From: Clostridium sp.
Lineage (GTDB): Bacteria; Bacillota; Clostridia; TANB77; CAG-508
DNA length: 64,000 bases
Reading direction: 5' to 3'
Assembly (NCBI GenBank): GCA_018371855.1
Contig: JAHAKD010000005.1
Span: 1-64,000 of the forward strand
Below are positions 1 to 9,088 of this stretch, piece by piece. The position numbers and the translations under genes were made by a program. Within the stretch, counting starts at the first letter, position 1; every line of letters begins with the position of its first letter. The notes below the pieces were generated by a model. It was not told the origin of the DNA. It did not search any database and saw only the letters and a program-made list of their open reading frames with translations.

Positions 1-1
1 A

Positions 2-250
2 AACTGGGAACAAACCGGAGAGAATATGGGAGAGAAGGCTAATGAAGTAAAATTAGTAGAAACAGGAAATGTACCAGGATTTGTAGATAACAATGATAAG
101 GATAATACATCAACTGCAAATGTAATCATAAGTGTAGAGACAGGAGGATTACCAATAGGATTAATACTTGCACTAGTAGCATTAGTAGGATTAGAGACAA
201 TAACATTAAGATATGCAGTAGTATTAACAAAGAGACAAAAGAAAAAATAA
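2..250 (+). CDS. C-terminal end of a membrane-anchored surface protein (5'-truncated by window edge)
   Basis: The reading frame is open from the left edge, so this is the tail of a longer protein and not a 74-residue gene starting at the first ATG. About 83 residues are visible. They are a polar, Asn/Asp-rich stretch, then one hydrophobic segment (GLPIGLILALVALVGLETI), a short spacer and a Lys/Arg-rich end. This is a typical stop-transfer anchor with no LPXTG-like motif. The stretch before the anchor (VIISVETGG) resembles the end of the giant surface protein at 52705-58119 (LVVSVGLGG, then TM and Lys-rich tail), so the two are probably paralogous surface proteins. The function of the missing part cannot be judged. 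Confidence 0.7.
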   Translation, partial: NWEQTGENMGEKANEVKLVETGNVPGFVDNNDKDNTSTANVIISVETGGLPIGLILALVALVGLETITLRYAVVLTKRQKKK

Positions 251-275
251 ATAAGAAATAAAAATACGAACAACT

Positions 276-322
276 AAAAAAGCACTTTCAAGGTGATATA
301 TATCACTTTAAAGTGCTTTTGT
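276..322 (+). terminator. Rho-independent terminator, probably bidirectional
   Basis: Arms AAAGCACTTT and AAAGTGCTTT enclose an inner AAGGTGATA/TATCACTT stem. The hairpin is flanked by an A-run on the left and a T-run on the right. It can end the surface-protein transcript on the plus strand and mgtA on the minus strand. Confidence 0.85.
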
Positions 323-368
323 TTATGTGAATGAATTTATATTTAAGTTTAAGCAAATAAGGAAAAAA

Positions 369-398
369 GGAACGTCCTCGAATCCCGAAGGACGTACC
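369..398. repeat. Palindromic GGGACG-family repeat, degenerate copy 3' of mgtA
   Basis: GGAACGTCCT and AGGACGTACC form an inverted repeat with one mismatch around CGAATCCCGA. The words GGAACGTCC and AATCCCG recur in the other copies of this family. It lies just downstream of the mgtA stop. Confidence 0.65.
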
Positions 399-421
399 AA
401 ATTCCGAAACTTATTATAATC

Positions 422-3058
422 TTATAACCATTCACCATATTTTTTAATATATCTATGTTTTGCAAATTGAGCAATTATACAATAAACGACTGGTGTAACG
501 AAGATTAATGCTATAAATCTTAATGGAATTTCTACTAATCCAATTGCAGCTCCTAATGGTGTAAATGGAACTAAGATTGCAAGTAATGATACTATTATAG
601 ATGACATATATACTGGTTTTGCTGCATTACTTTGTATAAAAGGAACTTTAGCAGTTCTAATAATATGCATTCCAAACAAGTTAGATATAATACCATAAGA
701 AAACCATATTGTTTGGAATAATGCGGCATCATTAGGTCCTAATTTAAATACAAACCATAACATTGCAAATACAATTAAATCAAAACAAGAACTTAAAGGT
801 CCCATTGCAATCATAAACTTTTGAATAGCTTTAATACTCCATTTTCTAGGGTTCTTTAAAGCTTCTTGATCAACATTATCAAAAGGTAATGTTAATTGTC
901 CAATATCATATAAAAGACTTTGTACAAGTAATTGAATTGGAGTTATAGGGAAGAATGGTAACAAAATACTTGCAATTAAAACAGATGTAACTTCACCAAA
1001 GTTAAAACTTACAGCAAGTTTGATGTACTTTAATAAGTTTGAGAATGTTTTTCTTCCTTCTGCAACACCAGCTAATAATACATTTAAATCTTTTTCAAGC
1101 AAAATAATATCTGCAGTTTCTTTTGCAATATCAACAGCTGTATCTACAGAAACACCAACATCGGAATTAGTAAGAGAAGGTGTATCATTAATACCATCAC
1201 CCATATATCCAACAACATTTCCACTAGTTCTTAAAAGACGAATAATTCTTGCTTTTTGAATAGGTGATAATTTAGCAAATACATTATACTTTCTTTTTAA
1301 CAATCTAATTACACCATTATCAGGTAATTTATCAATTTCACTTCCAAGAATAATTTTATGTGTTTTTATTCCTACTTTTTTGCAAATACAATTTGTAACT
1401 TCTGCATTGTCTCCTGTTAAAACTATAACTCTAATACCTGCTTCGTTCATACGTTTTATTGCCATAGCTGCAGATTCTTTAGGAGGATCTAAGAAACCAA
1501 TAAATCCTGTAAGAATCATATTAGACTCGTCACTTACATCAAAATTAGCTTTGCTAGTAACAACTTTTTCACAAACAGCAATAACTCTTAAACCATCTTT
1601 ATTTAAATCTGTAGATATTTTTTTTATATTCTTTTTTATTTCTGGTGTAATATTAGAAACTTCATCTTTATAAGATACTTTTGTACAAATATTTAAAATT
1701 TCTTCTACAGCACCTTTTGTAATCATTTTTAAATGACTTGATTTATCTGTAACTATAACAGATAACATTCTTCTAGTAAAATCAAATGGAATTTCATCAA
1801 CAACTGCATAGTCATCTTTTAAATGGTCTAAGCCATTTTCTAATGCACGCGAAATAACTGCTTTATCTATATTTCCATCTAATCCAGTTTGATGATAGGA
1901 ATTTAAAAAGGCATCTTCTAATACAGCTATATCTTCGTTACCAAGTATATCTAAATATTTCTCTAGGACTATTTTATCTTCTGTTAAAGTTCCTGTTTTA
2001 TCTGTACAAAAGACATTCATAGAACCAAAACTTTCAACAGAATCTAGTTTTTTAACAATGGTTTTCTTTTTAGACATTCTTACAGCACCTTTAGATAAAC
2101 AAGAAGAAAGAATTACAGGAAGTAGTAAAGGTGTAATTCCGATTGCTATTGCAACAGAAAAAGTAAAAGCTACTAGTAAATCATGTTTCCAAGCATTAAC
2201 TATAAATGTAAGTGGAATCATAAATAACATAAATTTAGTTAATAATTTACTTATATTTTCAATTCCTTTTTGAAATTCTGTCTTTGGTTTACCAGATGTA
2301 ATTGTATGAGCAACTTTACCAAAATAAGTATCATCTGCAACTTTTACAACAACGCATTTGGCAGTGCCACTTATAACATTTGTTCCCATAAAACATATAT
2401 TGTCTAAATCAGTTATGCTTTCTAATTCATCAATTGACTTTAATTCGGAATTTGGAACTTTTTTTATAGAGTCGGATTCTCCTGTAATAGAAGATTGTCC
2501 AACGAATAAGTCTTTTGATTCCAATATTCGTAAATCTGCAGGAACTAAATCCCCAGCAGATAGCGAAACAATATCACCTACAGTAAAGTCTTTAAAAGGA
2601 ATTTTTTCTTTTTTACCATTTCTTATTACAGAACCTTTTGTTTCTACCATTTCTTTTAGTTTCTCTGCTGCTTGGTTAGAACGATATTCTTCGAAAAATT
2701 CAAGAAATGTACTAATAAGAACTAAACAAATAATAACGATTATATTTGCAGGATTTGGGATAGCAGGTAAAATAATATCTGTATAAATTAAAACAAGTGA
2801 TATCCCTAAAAGTATGGCATTAAATGGACTAAATAAACTTTCAAAAAAGTAGTGATACCAACGTTTGGGCTTGGCTCCACTTATTTGGTTAGCACCATAT
2901 TTTTTTTGATTTTCATCTACTTGAGAAGCTGTTAGTCCAGCCATATTTATATTATATTTATTTATAAAATCATTTTTGTTGCTTAGTGCTAAATCTCCAT
3001 ATTCTTTTTTAACATCAAATTCTTCGATCTTTTGTGACACTTTAATTTCCCCTTCCAA
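422..3058 (-). CDS. mgtA: Magnesium-translocating P-type ATPase
   Basis: The 878-residue length and domain order fit the MgtA/MgtB (P3B) ATPases that import Mg2+ across the cytoplasmic membrane using ATP. Visible landmarks are the actuator motif TGES near residue 193, the phosphorylation motif CTDKTGTLT near residue 350, and the hinge motif GDGINDTPSL. Hydrophobic helices flank these domains, and the C-terminal third holds several more. The N-terminal stretch with FNAILLGISLVL is typical of MgtA. The gene follows a UgtP-like glycosyltransferase by 49 bp on the same strand, so the two are probably co-transcribed. No Mg2+ riboswitch fits in that gap, so any metal control would act further upstream. 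Confidence 0.93.
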   Translation of the reverse strand: MEGEIKVSQKIEEFDVKKEYGDLALSNKNDFINKYNINMAGLTASQVDENQKKYGANQISGAKPKRWYHYFFESLFSPFNAILLGISLVLIYTDIILPAIPNPANIIVIICLVLISTFLEFFEEYRSNQAAEKLKEMVETKGSVIRNGKKEKIPFKDFTVGDIVSLSAGDLVPADLRILESKDLFVGQSSITGESDSIKKVPNSELKSIDELESITDLDNICFMGTNVISGTAKCVVVKVADDTYFGKVAHTITSGKPKTEFQKGIENISKLLTKFMLFMIPLTFIVNAWKHDLLVAFTFSVAIAIGITPLLLPVILSSCLSKGAVRMSKKKTIVKKLDSVESFGSMNVFCTDKTGTLTEDKIVLEKYLDILGNEDIAVLEDAFLNSYHQTGLDGNIDKAVISRALENGLDHLKDDYAVVDEIPFDFTRRMLSVIVTDKSSHLKMITKGAVEEILNICTKVSYKDEVSNITPEIKKNIKKISTDLNKDGLRVIAVCEKVVTSKANFDVSDESNMILTGFIGFLDPPKESAAMAIKRMNEAGIRVIVLTGDNAEVTNCICKKVGIKTHKIILGSEIDKLPDNGVIRLLKRKYNVFAKLSPIQKARIIRLLRTSGNVVGYMGDGINDTPSLTNSDVGVSVDTAVDIAKETADIILLEKDLNVLLAGVAEGRKTFSNLLKYIKLAVSFNFGEVTSVLIASILLPFFPITPIQLLVQSLLYDIGQLTLPFDNVDQEALKNPRKWSIKAIQKFMIAMGPLSSCFDLIVFAMLWFVFKLGPNDAALFQTIWFSYGIISNLFGMHIIRTAKVPFIQSNAAKPVYMSSIIVSLLAILVPFTPLGAAIGLVEIPLRFIALIFVTPVVYCIIAQFAKHRYIKKYGEWL

Positions 3059-3107
3059 AATAATTATGTATTGATAATAAATTTATATTTGTATTTGGAA
3101 TAGTAAA

Positions 3108-4235
3108 TTATTTTTCTAATAGTATTTTACAGATATCTCTAGTTGAATATTTTTTTGCAAGCAATTTTGCATTAATTTTCATCTGTTTAAATTTTTCTGG
3201 ATTATTAAGTAACGAGTGTAGAGTTTCATTAATATTCGTACTAGATTTTATCCATATTCCAACTCCTTTTTCTTCAAGAAATTCGGCATTTTGAAATTCC
3301 TGACCAGGAATTGGATTAATAACAATAATAGGAAGTCCAGAAGCTAAGCTTTCTGATGTAGTAAGTCCACCAGGTTTGGTTACAACTAAATCTGAAACAC
3401 TCATAAGTTCTGGAACGTTATTTGTATATTCCATAATTTTTATGTCTCCTGACATATTAGAATTGTCAGCAAGTTCTTGAAACTTATTTTTCATTTTTAT
3501 ATTTTTACCAGATATAGCTACAATTTGAATATTATCAAAGTCATTTAATAATGAACTTAAAACTTTTAAAGTTTTGGTTTTACCAAGTCCAAATTCGCCA
3601 CCACCAAAGAATAGTATGGTCTTTTTATTTTCTTTTAATCCAAATTGCTTTAAAATTTCTGCTCTATCAAAATTTAATAAAAACTTATTTGACAAAGGGA
3701 TTCCTGTTGCAAATATTTTTTCTGCTGGTACTTTTTTCTTTATTAACTCTTCTTTCATTTTATTATGTGCAACAAAGAAATAATCAATACATTTTTTACC
3801 TACTAACCATTGGTCATGTGGTGCAAAATCGGTCATAATTGATGCTATCTTGCAATTTATTTTGTTATGCTTTTTTAAATAACTGCACATCTGGCTTGCA
3901 AAAGGATGTGTAGAAATTATTAAATCTGGCATATATTCTTGTAATAATGTATTTAATTTCCTAGCTAGTATTTTATTAGAGGTGCTAGTTAGCTCTGCTA
4001 CTGGACCTCGTTGGGATGTATAATAAATAGTTCCCCATGCCCAAGGAGCTTTTTTTGCCATTTCCTTATATGCAGCAGTAGTCAGTTTTTCTAAACGGTT
4101 ATTAACATATTTCATACAGTCAATTATTTCTGTTTCTATATCTGGATAATTATTTTTAATATAATCATTAATTGCATTTGCGGCAGATAAATGCCCACCA
4201 CCATATGATGCATAAAAAATTAAAATCTTTTTCAT
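3108..4235 (-). CDS. UgtP/MGDG-synthase-like glycosyltransferase
   Basis: The 375-residue protein belongs to the MurG/monogalactosyldiacylglycerol-synthase superfamily (GT28), which transfers a sugar from a nucleotide sugar to a membrane lipid such as diacylglycerol. Evidence is the N-terminal YASYGGGHLSAANAI loop, the region STHPFASQM, the TDFAPHDQW motif of the MGDG-synthase N-domain, and the C-terminal donor-binding loop VTKPGGLTTSESLASGLPI. It lacks the Leu-rich acceptor helices of MurG, so UgtP-like is the better call. It is the first gene of a likely operon with mgtA. The lipid acceptor and sugar cannot be read from sequence. Confidence 0.85.
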   Translation of the reverse strand: MKKILIFYASYGGGHLSAANAINDYIKNNYPDIETEIIDCMKYVNNRLEKLTTAAYKEMAKKAPWAWGTIYYTSQRGPVAELTSTSNKILARKLNTLLQEYMPDLIISTHPFASQMCSYLKKHNKINCKIASIMTDFAPHDQWLVGKKCIDYFFVAHNKMKEELIKKKVPAEKIFATGIPLSNKFLLNFDRAEILKQFGLKENKKTILFFGGGEFGLGKTKTLKVLSSLLNDFDNIQIVAISGKNIKMKNKFQELADNSNMSGDIKIMEYTNNVPELMSVSDLVVTKPGGLTTSESLASGLPIIVINPIPGQEFQNAEFLEEKGVGIWIKSSTNINETLHSLLNNPEKFKQMKINAKLLAKKYSTRDICKILLEK

Positions 4236-4380
4236 TTTTTTCTCCTATAAAAATTTAATTTCAAGAAAATTCTACCATAAACTATTAAAAAATAATAGAA
4301 AAACTTGAATAAATTTGGAATTTTTACACAAAATATTTTAAAGAAAAATTTGGAGAAGATGATAGATTGGAGGAAGTAAA

Positions 4381-4854
4381 TTGAAAAGGTATTATAAAAT
4401 ATTATTTCTAATGATAACAGTTTTATTACTTATAGTTTTAATAAATGTTATATCCAAAAACGATTCTAGTAATGTTTATGCAGCTTCTAGCAGTTCAGCG
4501 TCGGATTTACAATTAATGGCAAGAGCAATTAATGGTGAAGCAAGAGGAGAACCATACGAAGGACAAGTTGCAGTTGGAGCTGTTATTTTAAATAGAGTAA
4601 GAAGTTCAAGTTTTCCAAATACTATAGCAGGAGTTATTTATGAGCCAGGAGCATTTACAGCAGTAGCAGATGGACAGATAAATGTTCCTATTGCAGAAAA
4701 TTCTACTGTATATAAAGCTGCACGAGATGCATTAAATGGTTGGGACCCAACAGGTGGAGCAATATATTATTTTAATCCGGATACAGCTACAAATAAATGG
4801 ATATGGTCAAGACCACTTATAAAACAAATTGGAAAACACAGATTTTGTAAATAG
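4381..4854 (+). CDS. sleB: Spore cortex-lytic enzyme SleB / cell wall hydrolase
   Basis: The 157-residue protein has an N-terminal membrane or signal segment (residues 5-25) and then a Hydrolase_2 (SleB) catalytic domain. The domain shows LMARAINGEARGEPYEGQVA, with the conserved catalytic-type Glu in GEARGE, then VAVGAVILNRV, and ends in IGKHRFCK. SleB cleaves cortex peptidoglycan (muramic-delta-lactam-containing) during germination. The start is TTG with a strong upstream GGAGG. The usual N-terminal peptidoglycan-binding domain of Bacillus SleB is missing, which is common in clostridial homologues. ypeB follows after 11 bp, the conserved pairing needed for SleB stability and localisation. 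Confidence 0.9.
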   Translation: MKRYYKILFLMITVLLLIVLINVISKNDSSNVYAASSSSASDLQLMARAINGEARGEPYEGQVAVGAVILNRVRSSSFPNTIAGVIYEPGAFTAVADGQINVPIAENSTVYKAARDALNGWDPTGGAIYYFNPDTATNKWIWSRPLIKQIGKHRFCK

Positions 4855-4865
4855 GAGGATATAAA

Positions 4866-6257
4866 ATGGGTTTAAAGGAAAAAGTTATAGACTGGAAAAA
4901 CAGATTAAAAGATAGACATATGTTAACAATTATTGTTACTTTGATTGCAATAATAGCGATTCTTGCAATGGTAATTTATAAGAAACAAACAGAATATAGA
5001 CAAGCATCAGAGAATTCATACAATCAAGCTTTTTATGAATTAGTAGATTATGTACAAAATGTAGAAAATTATTTGGGTAAATCTTTAATTTCTACAACAC
5101 CAGAACACGGAGCAGAAACTTTGACAAAAGTTTGGAAAGAAGCAAATTTAGCACAAACATATCTATCACAATTACCAATAAGCAGTAACGAATTAGAAAA
5201 CACATCAAAGTTTTTAAACCAAGTAAGCGATTATAGTTATTCACTATCAAGAAAAAACATAAATAATGAATCTCTAAGCCAAGAGGACTTGGATAATTTA
5301 AAAGAATTACATGAATACAGTGTAAATTTAGAAAATGTATTAAATCAATTATCAAACGATATTAACAATGGAAGAATAAAGTGGGGAGAACTTACTAAAA
5401 AGGGAAGTAGTGTATTTGCACAACAAGTTAGCAATATTTCAAAAGATAGTTTTGGAAATATAGAACAAGAATTTCACGAATATGCAGGTTTAATTTATGA
5501 TGGAGCTTTTTCTGAACATATTACAAAAGCAGAGAAAGTAGGTCTTACTGGTGAGGACATAGACGAAGAAGCTGCTAAGAATATTGCTATGGATTTTGTT
5601 GGCAGAGATCAGATTAGAGAAATTAATTCTAATGGTTTAGCAGAAAATGCTGATATTCCAACTTATGATTTTAATGTGAAATTAAATAATCAGGATGATT
5701 CTAATGAACTTACTATATCTATAACTAAAAAGGGTGGACATATCTTATTTAGCAATTTTAACAGAGATGTAGAAGTAGAAAATATAGATGATGAAACAGC
5801 AAATAAAATTGGTTTAGATTTCCTAAATTCGAAAGGGTATACTAATATGAAGAGAACTTATTATTTAAAAGAAGAGGGCGTTATGACAATAAATTATGCA
5901 TATGTGCAAAATGATGTAACAATGTATCCTGATTTAATAAAATTAAAAGTAGCATTGGATAATGGAGATATTTTAGGGATAGAAACACAAGGATATTTGA
6001 ATTCGCACACAGAAAGAAATATACCAGAAGTAAAAGTTTCAAAAGAAGATGCTAAGAAAACATTAAATAAAAATTTAGCGATAAAATCAGAAGGATTAGC
6101 AATTATTCCAACCGAATATAAAACAGAAATTCTTTGCTGGGAATTTAAAGGAACAGTGGATGATACAGATTTCTTAGTATATATCAATGCAGAGACAGGT
6201 AAAGAGGAAGATATTTTAACAATAGTAAATACTCCAAATGGAACTTTAACTATGTAA
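4866..6257 (+). CDS. ypeB: Germination protein YpeB
   Basis: The 463-residue protein has one N-terminal transmembrane helix (about residues 19-38), a helical N-terminal half, and repeated PepSY-type domains in the second half (for example EAAKNIAMDFVG and ETANKIGLDFLNSKGY). Gene order sleB-ypeB, length and architecture all match YpeB, which is required for SleB accumulation in the spore. The SD GGAGG lies 8 bp before the ATG. A palindromic repeat (6263-6291) begins within 6 bp of the stop codon. Confidence 0.9.
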   Translation: MGLKEKVIDWKNRLKDRHMLTIIVTLIAIIAILAMVIYKKQTEYRQASENSYNQAFYELVDYVQNVENYLGKSLISTTPEHGAETLTKVWKEANLAQTYLSQLPISSNELENTSKFLNQVSDYSYSLSRKNINNESLSQEDLDNLKELHEYSVNLENVLNQLSNDINNGRIKWGELTKKGSSVFAQQVSNISKDSFGNIEQEFHEYAGLIYDGAFSEHITKAEKVGLTGEDIDEEAAKNIAMDFVGRDQIREINSNGLAENADIPTYDFNVKLNNQDDSNELTISITKKGGHILFSNFNRDVEVENIDDETANKIGLDFLNSKGYTNMKRTYYLKEEGVMTINYAYVQNDVTMYPDLIKLKVALDNGDILGIETQGYLNSHTERNIPEVKVSKEDAKKTLNKNLAIKSEGLAIIPTEYKTEILCWEFKGTVDDTDFLVYINAETGKEEDILTIVNTPNGTLTM

Positions 6258-6262
6258 ATCTT

Positions 6263-6291
6263 TGAACTTTAGGGACGAGGTTAAAAGCTCA
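6263..6291. repeat. Palindromic GGGACG-family repeat (GAACTTT-arm type) 3' of ypeB
   Basis: TGAACTTT, then core AGGGACGAGG, then TTAAAAGCTCA. The arms pair with one mismatch. The same arrangement, with nearly identical bases, ends addB at 27611-27641. Confidence 0.7.
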
Positions 6292-6383
6292 TATAATTTG
6301 TTAACTTAACCTATATACTACTAAATAACGAGGATAATGTCTTAATAAAAAGATAATTAGACTATAATAGAAAAAATAATAAA

Positions 6384-6432
6384 AAAAGAGTACTTAAATG
6401 GACGTAAAAGCCATTTTAAGTACTCTTTAAAC
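6384..6432 (+). terminator. Rho-independent terminator after sleB-ypeB
   Basis: AGAGTACTTAAATGG and CCATTTTAAGTACTCT form a long stem with a short loop, preceded by an A-run and followed by TTTAAA. It lies between ypeB and gdpP. Confidence 0.75.
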
Positions 6433-6509
6433 ATATGATAAGTTGACAATAACCCAAAATTAGCGTAAAATGAAAGAGAAGATTTATTAGAAATAAAAGG
6501 AGATTTTTT

Positions 6510-8516
6510 ATGCTGAATAATAATAGATTTCTTGAGAAGATAACATCAAGAACAAAAATATATTTAGCAATTATAGCACTTCTATTAATTATTATATGTA
6601 TAAATAAGCCTGTGTTTATAGCTCCAGGAATAATTTTATTCATATTAATAATTATTTATTCTTATTGGACAAATAACAAGCGTAATGCAGAATTATCAAG
6701 ACAGATTCAAAACTTGACTATGACAATGGATGGAACTGCTAAAAAGTCATTAATAAATTCGCCTTTTCCATTAATAATTATAGAAACAACAGGTAATATC
6801 ATTTGGAAAAGTTCTAAATTTGTTTATGAATTTGCAAATATAGATATAAACAATTATTTAATAGATATATTAGAAGAGATTGAAGAAGATATAGAGGCAC
6901 AGCAAGATAAAAAACAAAAAACTATTACTAAAAAAGTTCAGATAGGTAATAAAATATATAGTGTTTTAGGTGAATATATTCGTTCAAAACAAAATGATAA
7001 GTCTGAATACATAACAATATTATATTTCTTGGATATAACACAAATTATGAAAGAAAAGAAAAAGTATGAGGATTCTAGAACTTGTGTTGGAATTTTAACT
7101 GTAGATAATTATGAAGAAATTATCCAAAGAATAGATGTAGAAAATAGACCACAAGTTATTGCTGAAATAGAAAAGGTAATTTACGACTGGGCAGCTTCTA
7201 CTGGAGGAATAGTTGTTAAGAATGACAGAAATACATTTGTATATGTTTTTGAATATAAGTATTTAAAAGAAATTAAAGAAAATAAATTTGATATATTGGA
7301 TCAAATTAAAGAAATAAATGTTGAAGCTGGCATCCAATTAACTTTAAGTATTGCAATATCAATAGATGGGGATACAAATTATGATAAATATAAAACAGCA
7401 CTAGAAAGTATGGATATTGTTCTTGGAAGAGGTGGAGACCAAGCTGTTGTAAAAGAAAATGGAAAATATACATTCTTTGGTGGTAGAACTGAAGAAGTAG
7501 AAAAGAGAACAAAAGTAAAAGCAAGAACAGTTGCTCATGCTTTAGAAAATTTAATAAAAGAATCAGATAATATATTAATAATGGGTCATTCTAATGGAGA
7601 TATAGATTCTATGGGCTCAAGTCTTGGAATTTATAGGTTAGCAAAAACATTAGAAAAAGAAACAAATATAGTAAATAACACATATGGTATGACCTTAAGC
7701 AAATTTATAGAAGAACTAGAAAAAGATGATGCGTACAAAGATGCTATTATTGGTAAAAATGAAGCTTTAAACAAGGCTACAAATAAAACTTTATTAATAG
7801 TTACAGACACTCATAAACAAAATTATGTAGAAGTACCAGAATTATTAGATAAGGTTGGTCAAATTGTTGTTATAGACCACCATAGAAGAAGTACAGATTA
7901 TATAGAAAATGCAACACTAACATTCCAAGAGGTTTATGCATCTTCTACTGCAGAATTAGTAACAGAAATCTTACAATATACAGATGTAAAAATAAAACTT
8001 AAACCTATAGAAGTAGAAGGCTTATATGGTGGAATTATGGTAGACACTAAGAACTTTACTTTTAAAACAGGTGTAAGAACATTTGAAGCAGCAGCATATT
8101 TACGTAAATGTGGTGTTGATATAATAAAAGTTAAAAAATGGTTCCAAAGTGATCTAAATAGTTATAATGAAATTGCAAATATTGTTAAAAATGCAGAAAT
8201 GTATGATAATTCTATTGCAATTGCTATATATGATAAAGAAGATAAAGATGCAAACCTAATTTGTGCAAAAGCTGCGGATGAATTATTAACTATTTCTGAT
8301 ATTACAGCATCATTTGTACTTGGAAATGTAGGAGATAGAGTATGTATAAGTGGTAGATCTATAGGTGATGTAAATGTACAACTTATACTGGAGAAACTTG
8401 GCGGTGGCGGTCATATAACATTGGCTGGAGCGCAAGTTGAAGGTATGACATTAGAAGAAGTTAAACAAGAATTAATTAATAGAATTAATGAATATTTCTC
8501 AGAAATAACAAATTAA
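6510..8516 (+). CDS. gdpP: Cyclic-di-AMP phosphodiesterase GdpP (DHH-DHHA1)
   Basis: The 668-residue membrane protein hydrolyses c-di-AMP to pApA. It has two N-terminal TM helices (about residues 15-52), a PAS-like domain, a degenerate GGDEF domain and a C-terminal DHH/DHHA1 phosphodiesterase. The metal-binding motifs are visible as MGHSNGDIDSMGS, VTDTHKQ, VVIDHHRRS and the DHHA1 glycine motif GGGGHITLAGAQ. The ATG has an AAAGGAGA SD. In Firmicutes gdpP usually precedes rplI-dnaB; those genes do not follow here, and the next 570 bp hold a DnaA-box cluster instead. Confidence 0.93.
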   Translation: MLNNNRFLEKITSRTKIYLAIIALLLIIICINKPVFIAPGIILFILIIIYSYWTNNKRNAELSRQIQNLTMTMDGTAKKSLINSPFPLIIIETTGNIIWKSSKFVYEFANIDINNYLIDILEEIEEDIEAQQDKKQKTITKKVQIGNKIYSVLGEYIRSKQNDKSEYITILYFLDITQIMKEKKKYEDSRTCVGILTVDNYEEIIQRIDVENRPQVIAEIEKVIYDWAASTGGIVVKNDRNTFVYVFEYKYLKEIKENKFDILDQIKEINVEAGIQLTLSIAISIDGDTNYDKYKTALESMDIVLGRGGDQAVVKENGKYTFFGGRTEEVEKRTKVKARTVAHALENLIKESDNILIMGHSNGDIDSMGSSLGIYRLAKTLEKETNIVNNTYGMTLSKFIEELEKDDAYKDAIIGKNEALNKATNKTLLIVTDTHKQNYVEVPELLDKVGQIVVIDHHRRSTDYIENATLTFQEVYASSTAELVTEILQYTDVKIKLKPIEVEGLYGGIMVDTKNFTFKTGVRTFEAAAYLRKCGVDIIKVKKWFQSDLNSYNEIANIVKNAEMYDNSIAIAIYDKEDKDANLICAKAADELLTISDITASFVLGNVGDRVCISGRSIGDVNVQLILEKLGGGGHITLAGAQVEGMTLEEVKQELINRINEYFSEITN

Positions 8517-8549
8517 AGGGATTTGGGGACGTTCTTCGAATCCCTTTTT
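8515..8549 (+). repeat. Palindromic GGGACG-family repeat acting as gdpP terminator
   Basis: AAAGGGATT, then core TGGGGACGTTCTTCG, then AATCCCTTTTT. It is a perfect 9-bp stem followed by a T-run and starts inside the gdpP stop codon, so this copy of the repeat family has the form of an intrinsic terminator. Confidence 0.8.
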
Positions 8550-8661
8550 GCTATAGAAAAATAAATAATATTAAATTTGTTTGGCGTTTGATAAGCAATA
8601 AGTTAAAAGTAGACTATAAATAATATGTTATGTGTTGTTGATATCCTAAGGAGAGAAATTT

Positions 8662-8745
8662 ATGCTAGAATTGTTTAGTCTCATCGTGTTTTTCATGTTA
8701 GTTTCTTTAGCAGTTTTATCATATAGAGATGGGATACTTTCATAA
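8662..8745 (+). CDS. Possible 27-residue hydrophobic peptide
   Basis: A short frame starts at an ATG 8 bp after a good SD (AAGGAGAG) and encodes a peptide that is almost entirely one membrane helix (about residues 4-20: LFSLIVFFMLVSLAVLS) with a short charged tail YRDGILS. Length and layout resemble holin-like or TxpA/BsrE-type type I toxin peptides, but no antisense RNA can be shown from sequence alone. It lies just before the DnaA-box cluster, so it could also be a chance frame in that region. Confidence 0.35.
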   Translation: MLELFSLIVFFMLVSLAVLSYRDGILS

Positions 8746-8830
8746 CGAGTATACATAAAGCAATTATGAGATATGCACATGCCATTTTTGATAATAGCTC
8801 CTTAATAGCTAAAAAATAAGGAATTTTTCT

Positions 8831-8949
8831 TGTTGATAAAAATATGTGGAAATTGTGGAATACACAAAAGTTATGTGGATAAAAAATAGGTAAATAACAC
8901 GAAACTGTTAATATAAAAGGGTGGATAATGTGGATAACTATGTGGATAA
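8831..8949. other. DnaA-box cluster (candidate origin or DnaA-binding locus)
   Basis: Three exact copies of TGTGGATAA (reverse complement of the DnaA box TTATCCACA) lie at 8874-8882, 8929-8937 and 8941-8949. One-mismatch copies lie at 8920-8928 (GGTGGATAA) and 8831-8839 (TGTTGATAA). Two weaker ones, TGTGGAAAT and TGTGGAATA, lie at 8845-8862. All have the same orientation. A markedly A-rich, nearly G/C-free stretch (8950-9060) follows immediately and could be a duplex-unwinding element. No dnaA, dnaN or rpmH is in the window. Confidence 0.6.
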
Positions 8950-9062
8950 TCACAAAATAGACATAAAAACAACAAAAAACTACAAAAAACATTATAAAAC
9001 GATAAAAAGTTAAAATTATAAATTTGATATAAAAATATTTGAAAAAATAATTAATATATGTT
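8950..9062. other. A-rich tract next to the DnaA boxes, possible unwinding element
   Basis: Almost all A and T with strong A-over-T bias on the plus strand, made of repeated ACAAAAAAC-like words and ending in ATTAATATATG. It lies between the DnaA boxes and the small gene at 9089. No gene is seen here. Confidence 0.4.
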
Positions 9063-9088
9063 ACTATGTAAAAAAACGAGGTGATAAT

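Noticed and set aside
2058..2786. Plus-strand frames inside mgtA
   Set aside because: They are antisense shadows of a well-conserved ATPase and have no SD or family motifs.
3059..3107. Mg2+-sensing (M-box) riboswitch upstream of mgtA
   Set aside because: Only 49 bp separate it from the upstream gene, too short for an M-box, and mgtA appears to be in an operon.
8693..8992. Minus-strand frame of 99 codons over the DnaA-box region
   Set aside because: Low-complexity Phe/His/Ile product caused by the repeated boxes and A-rich tract; no SD and no family resemblance.
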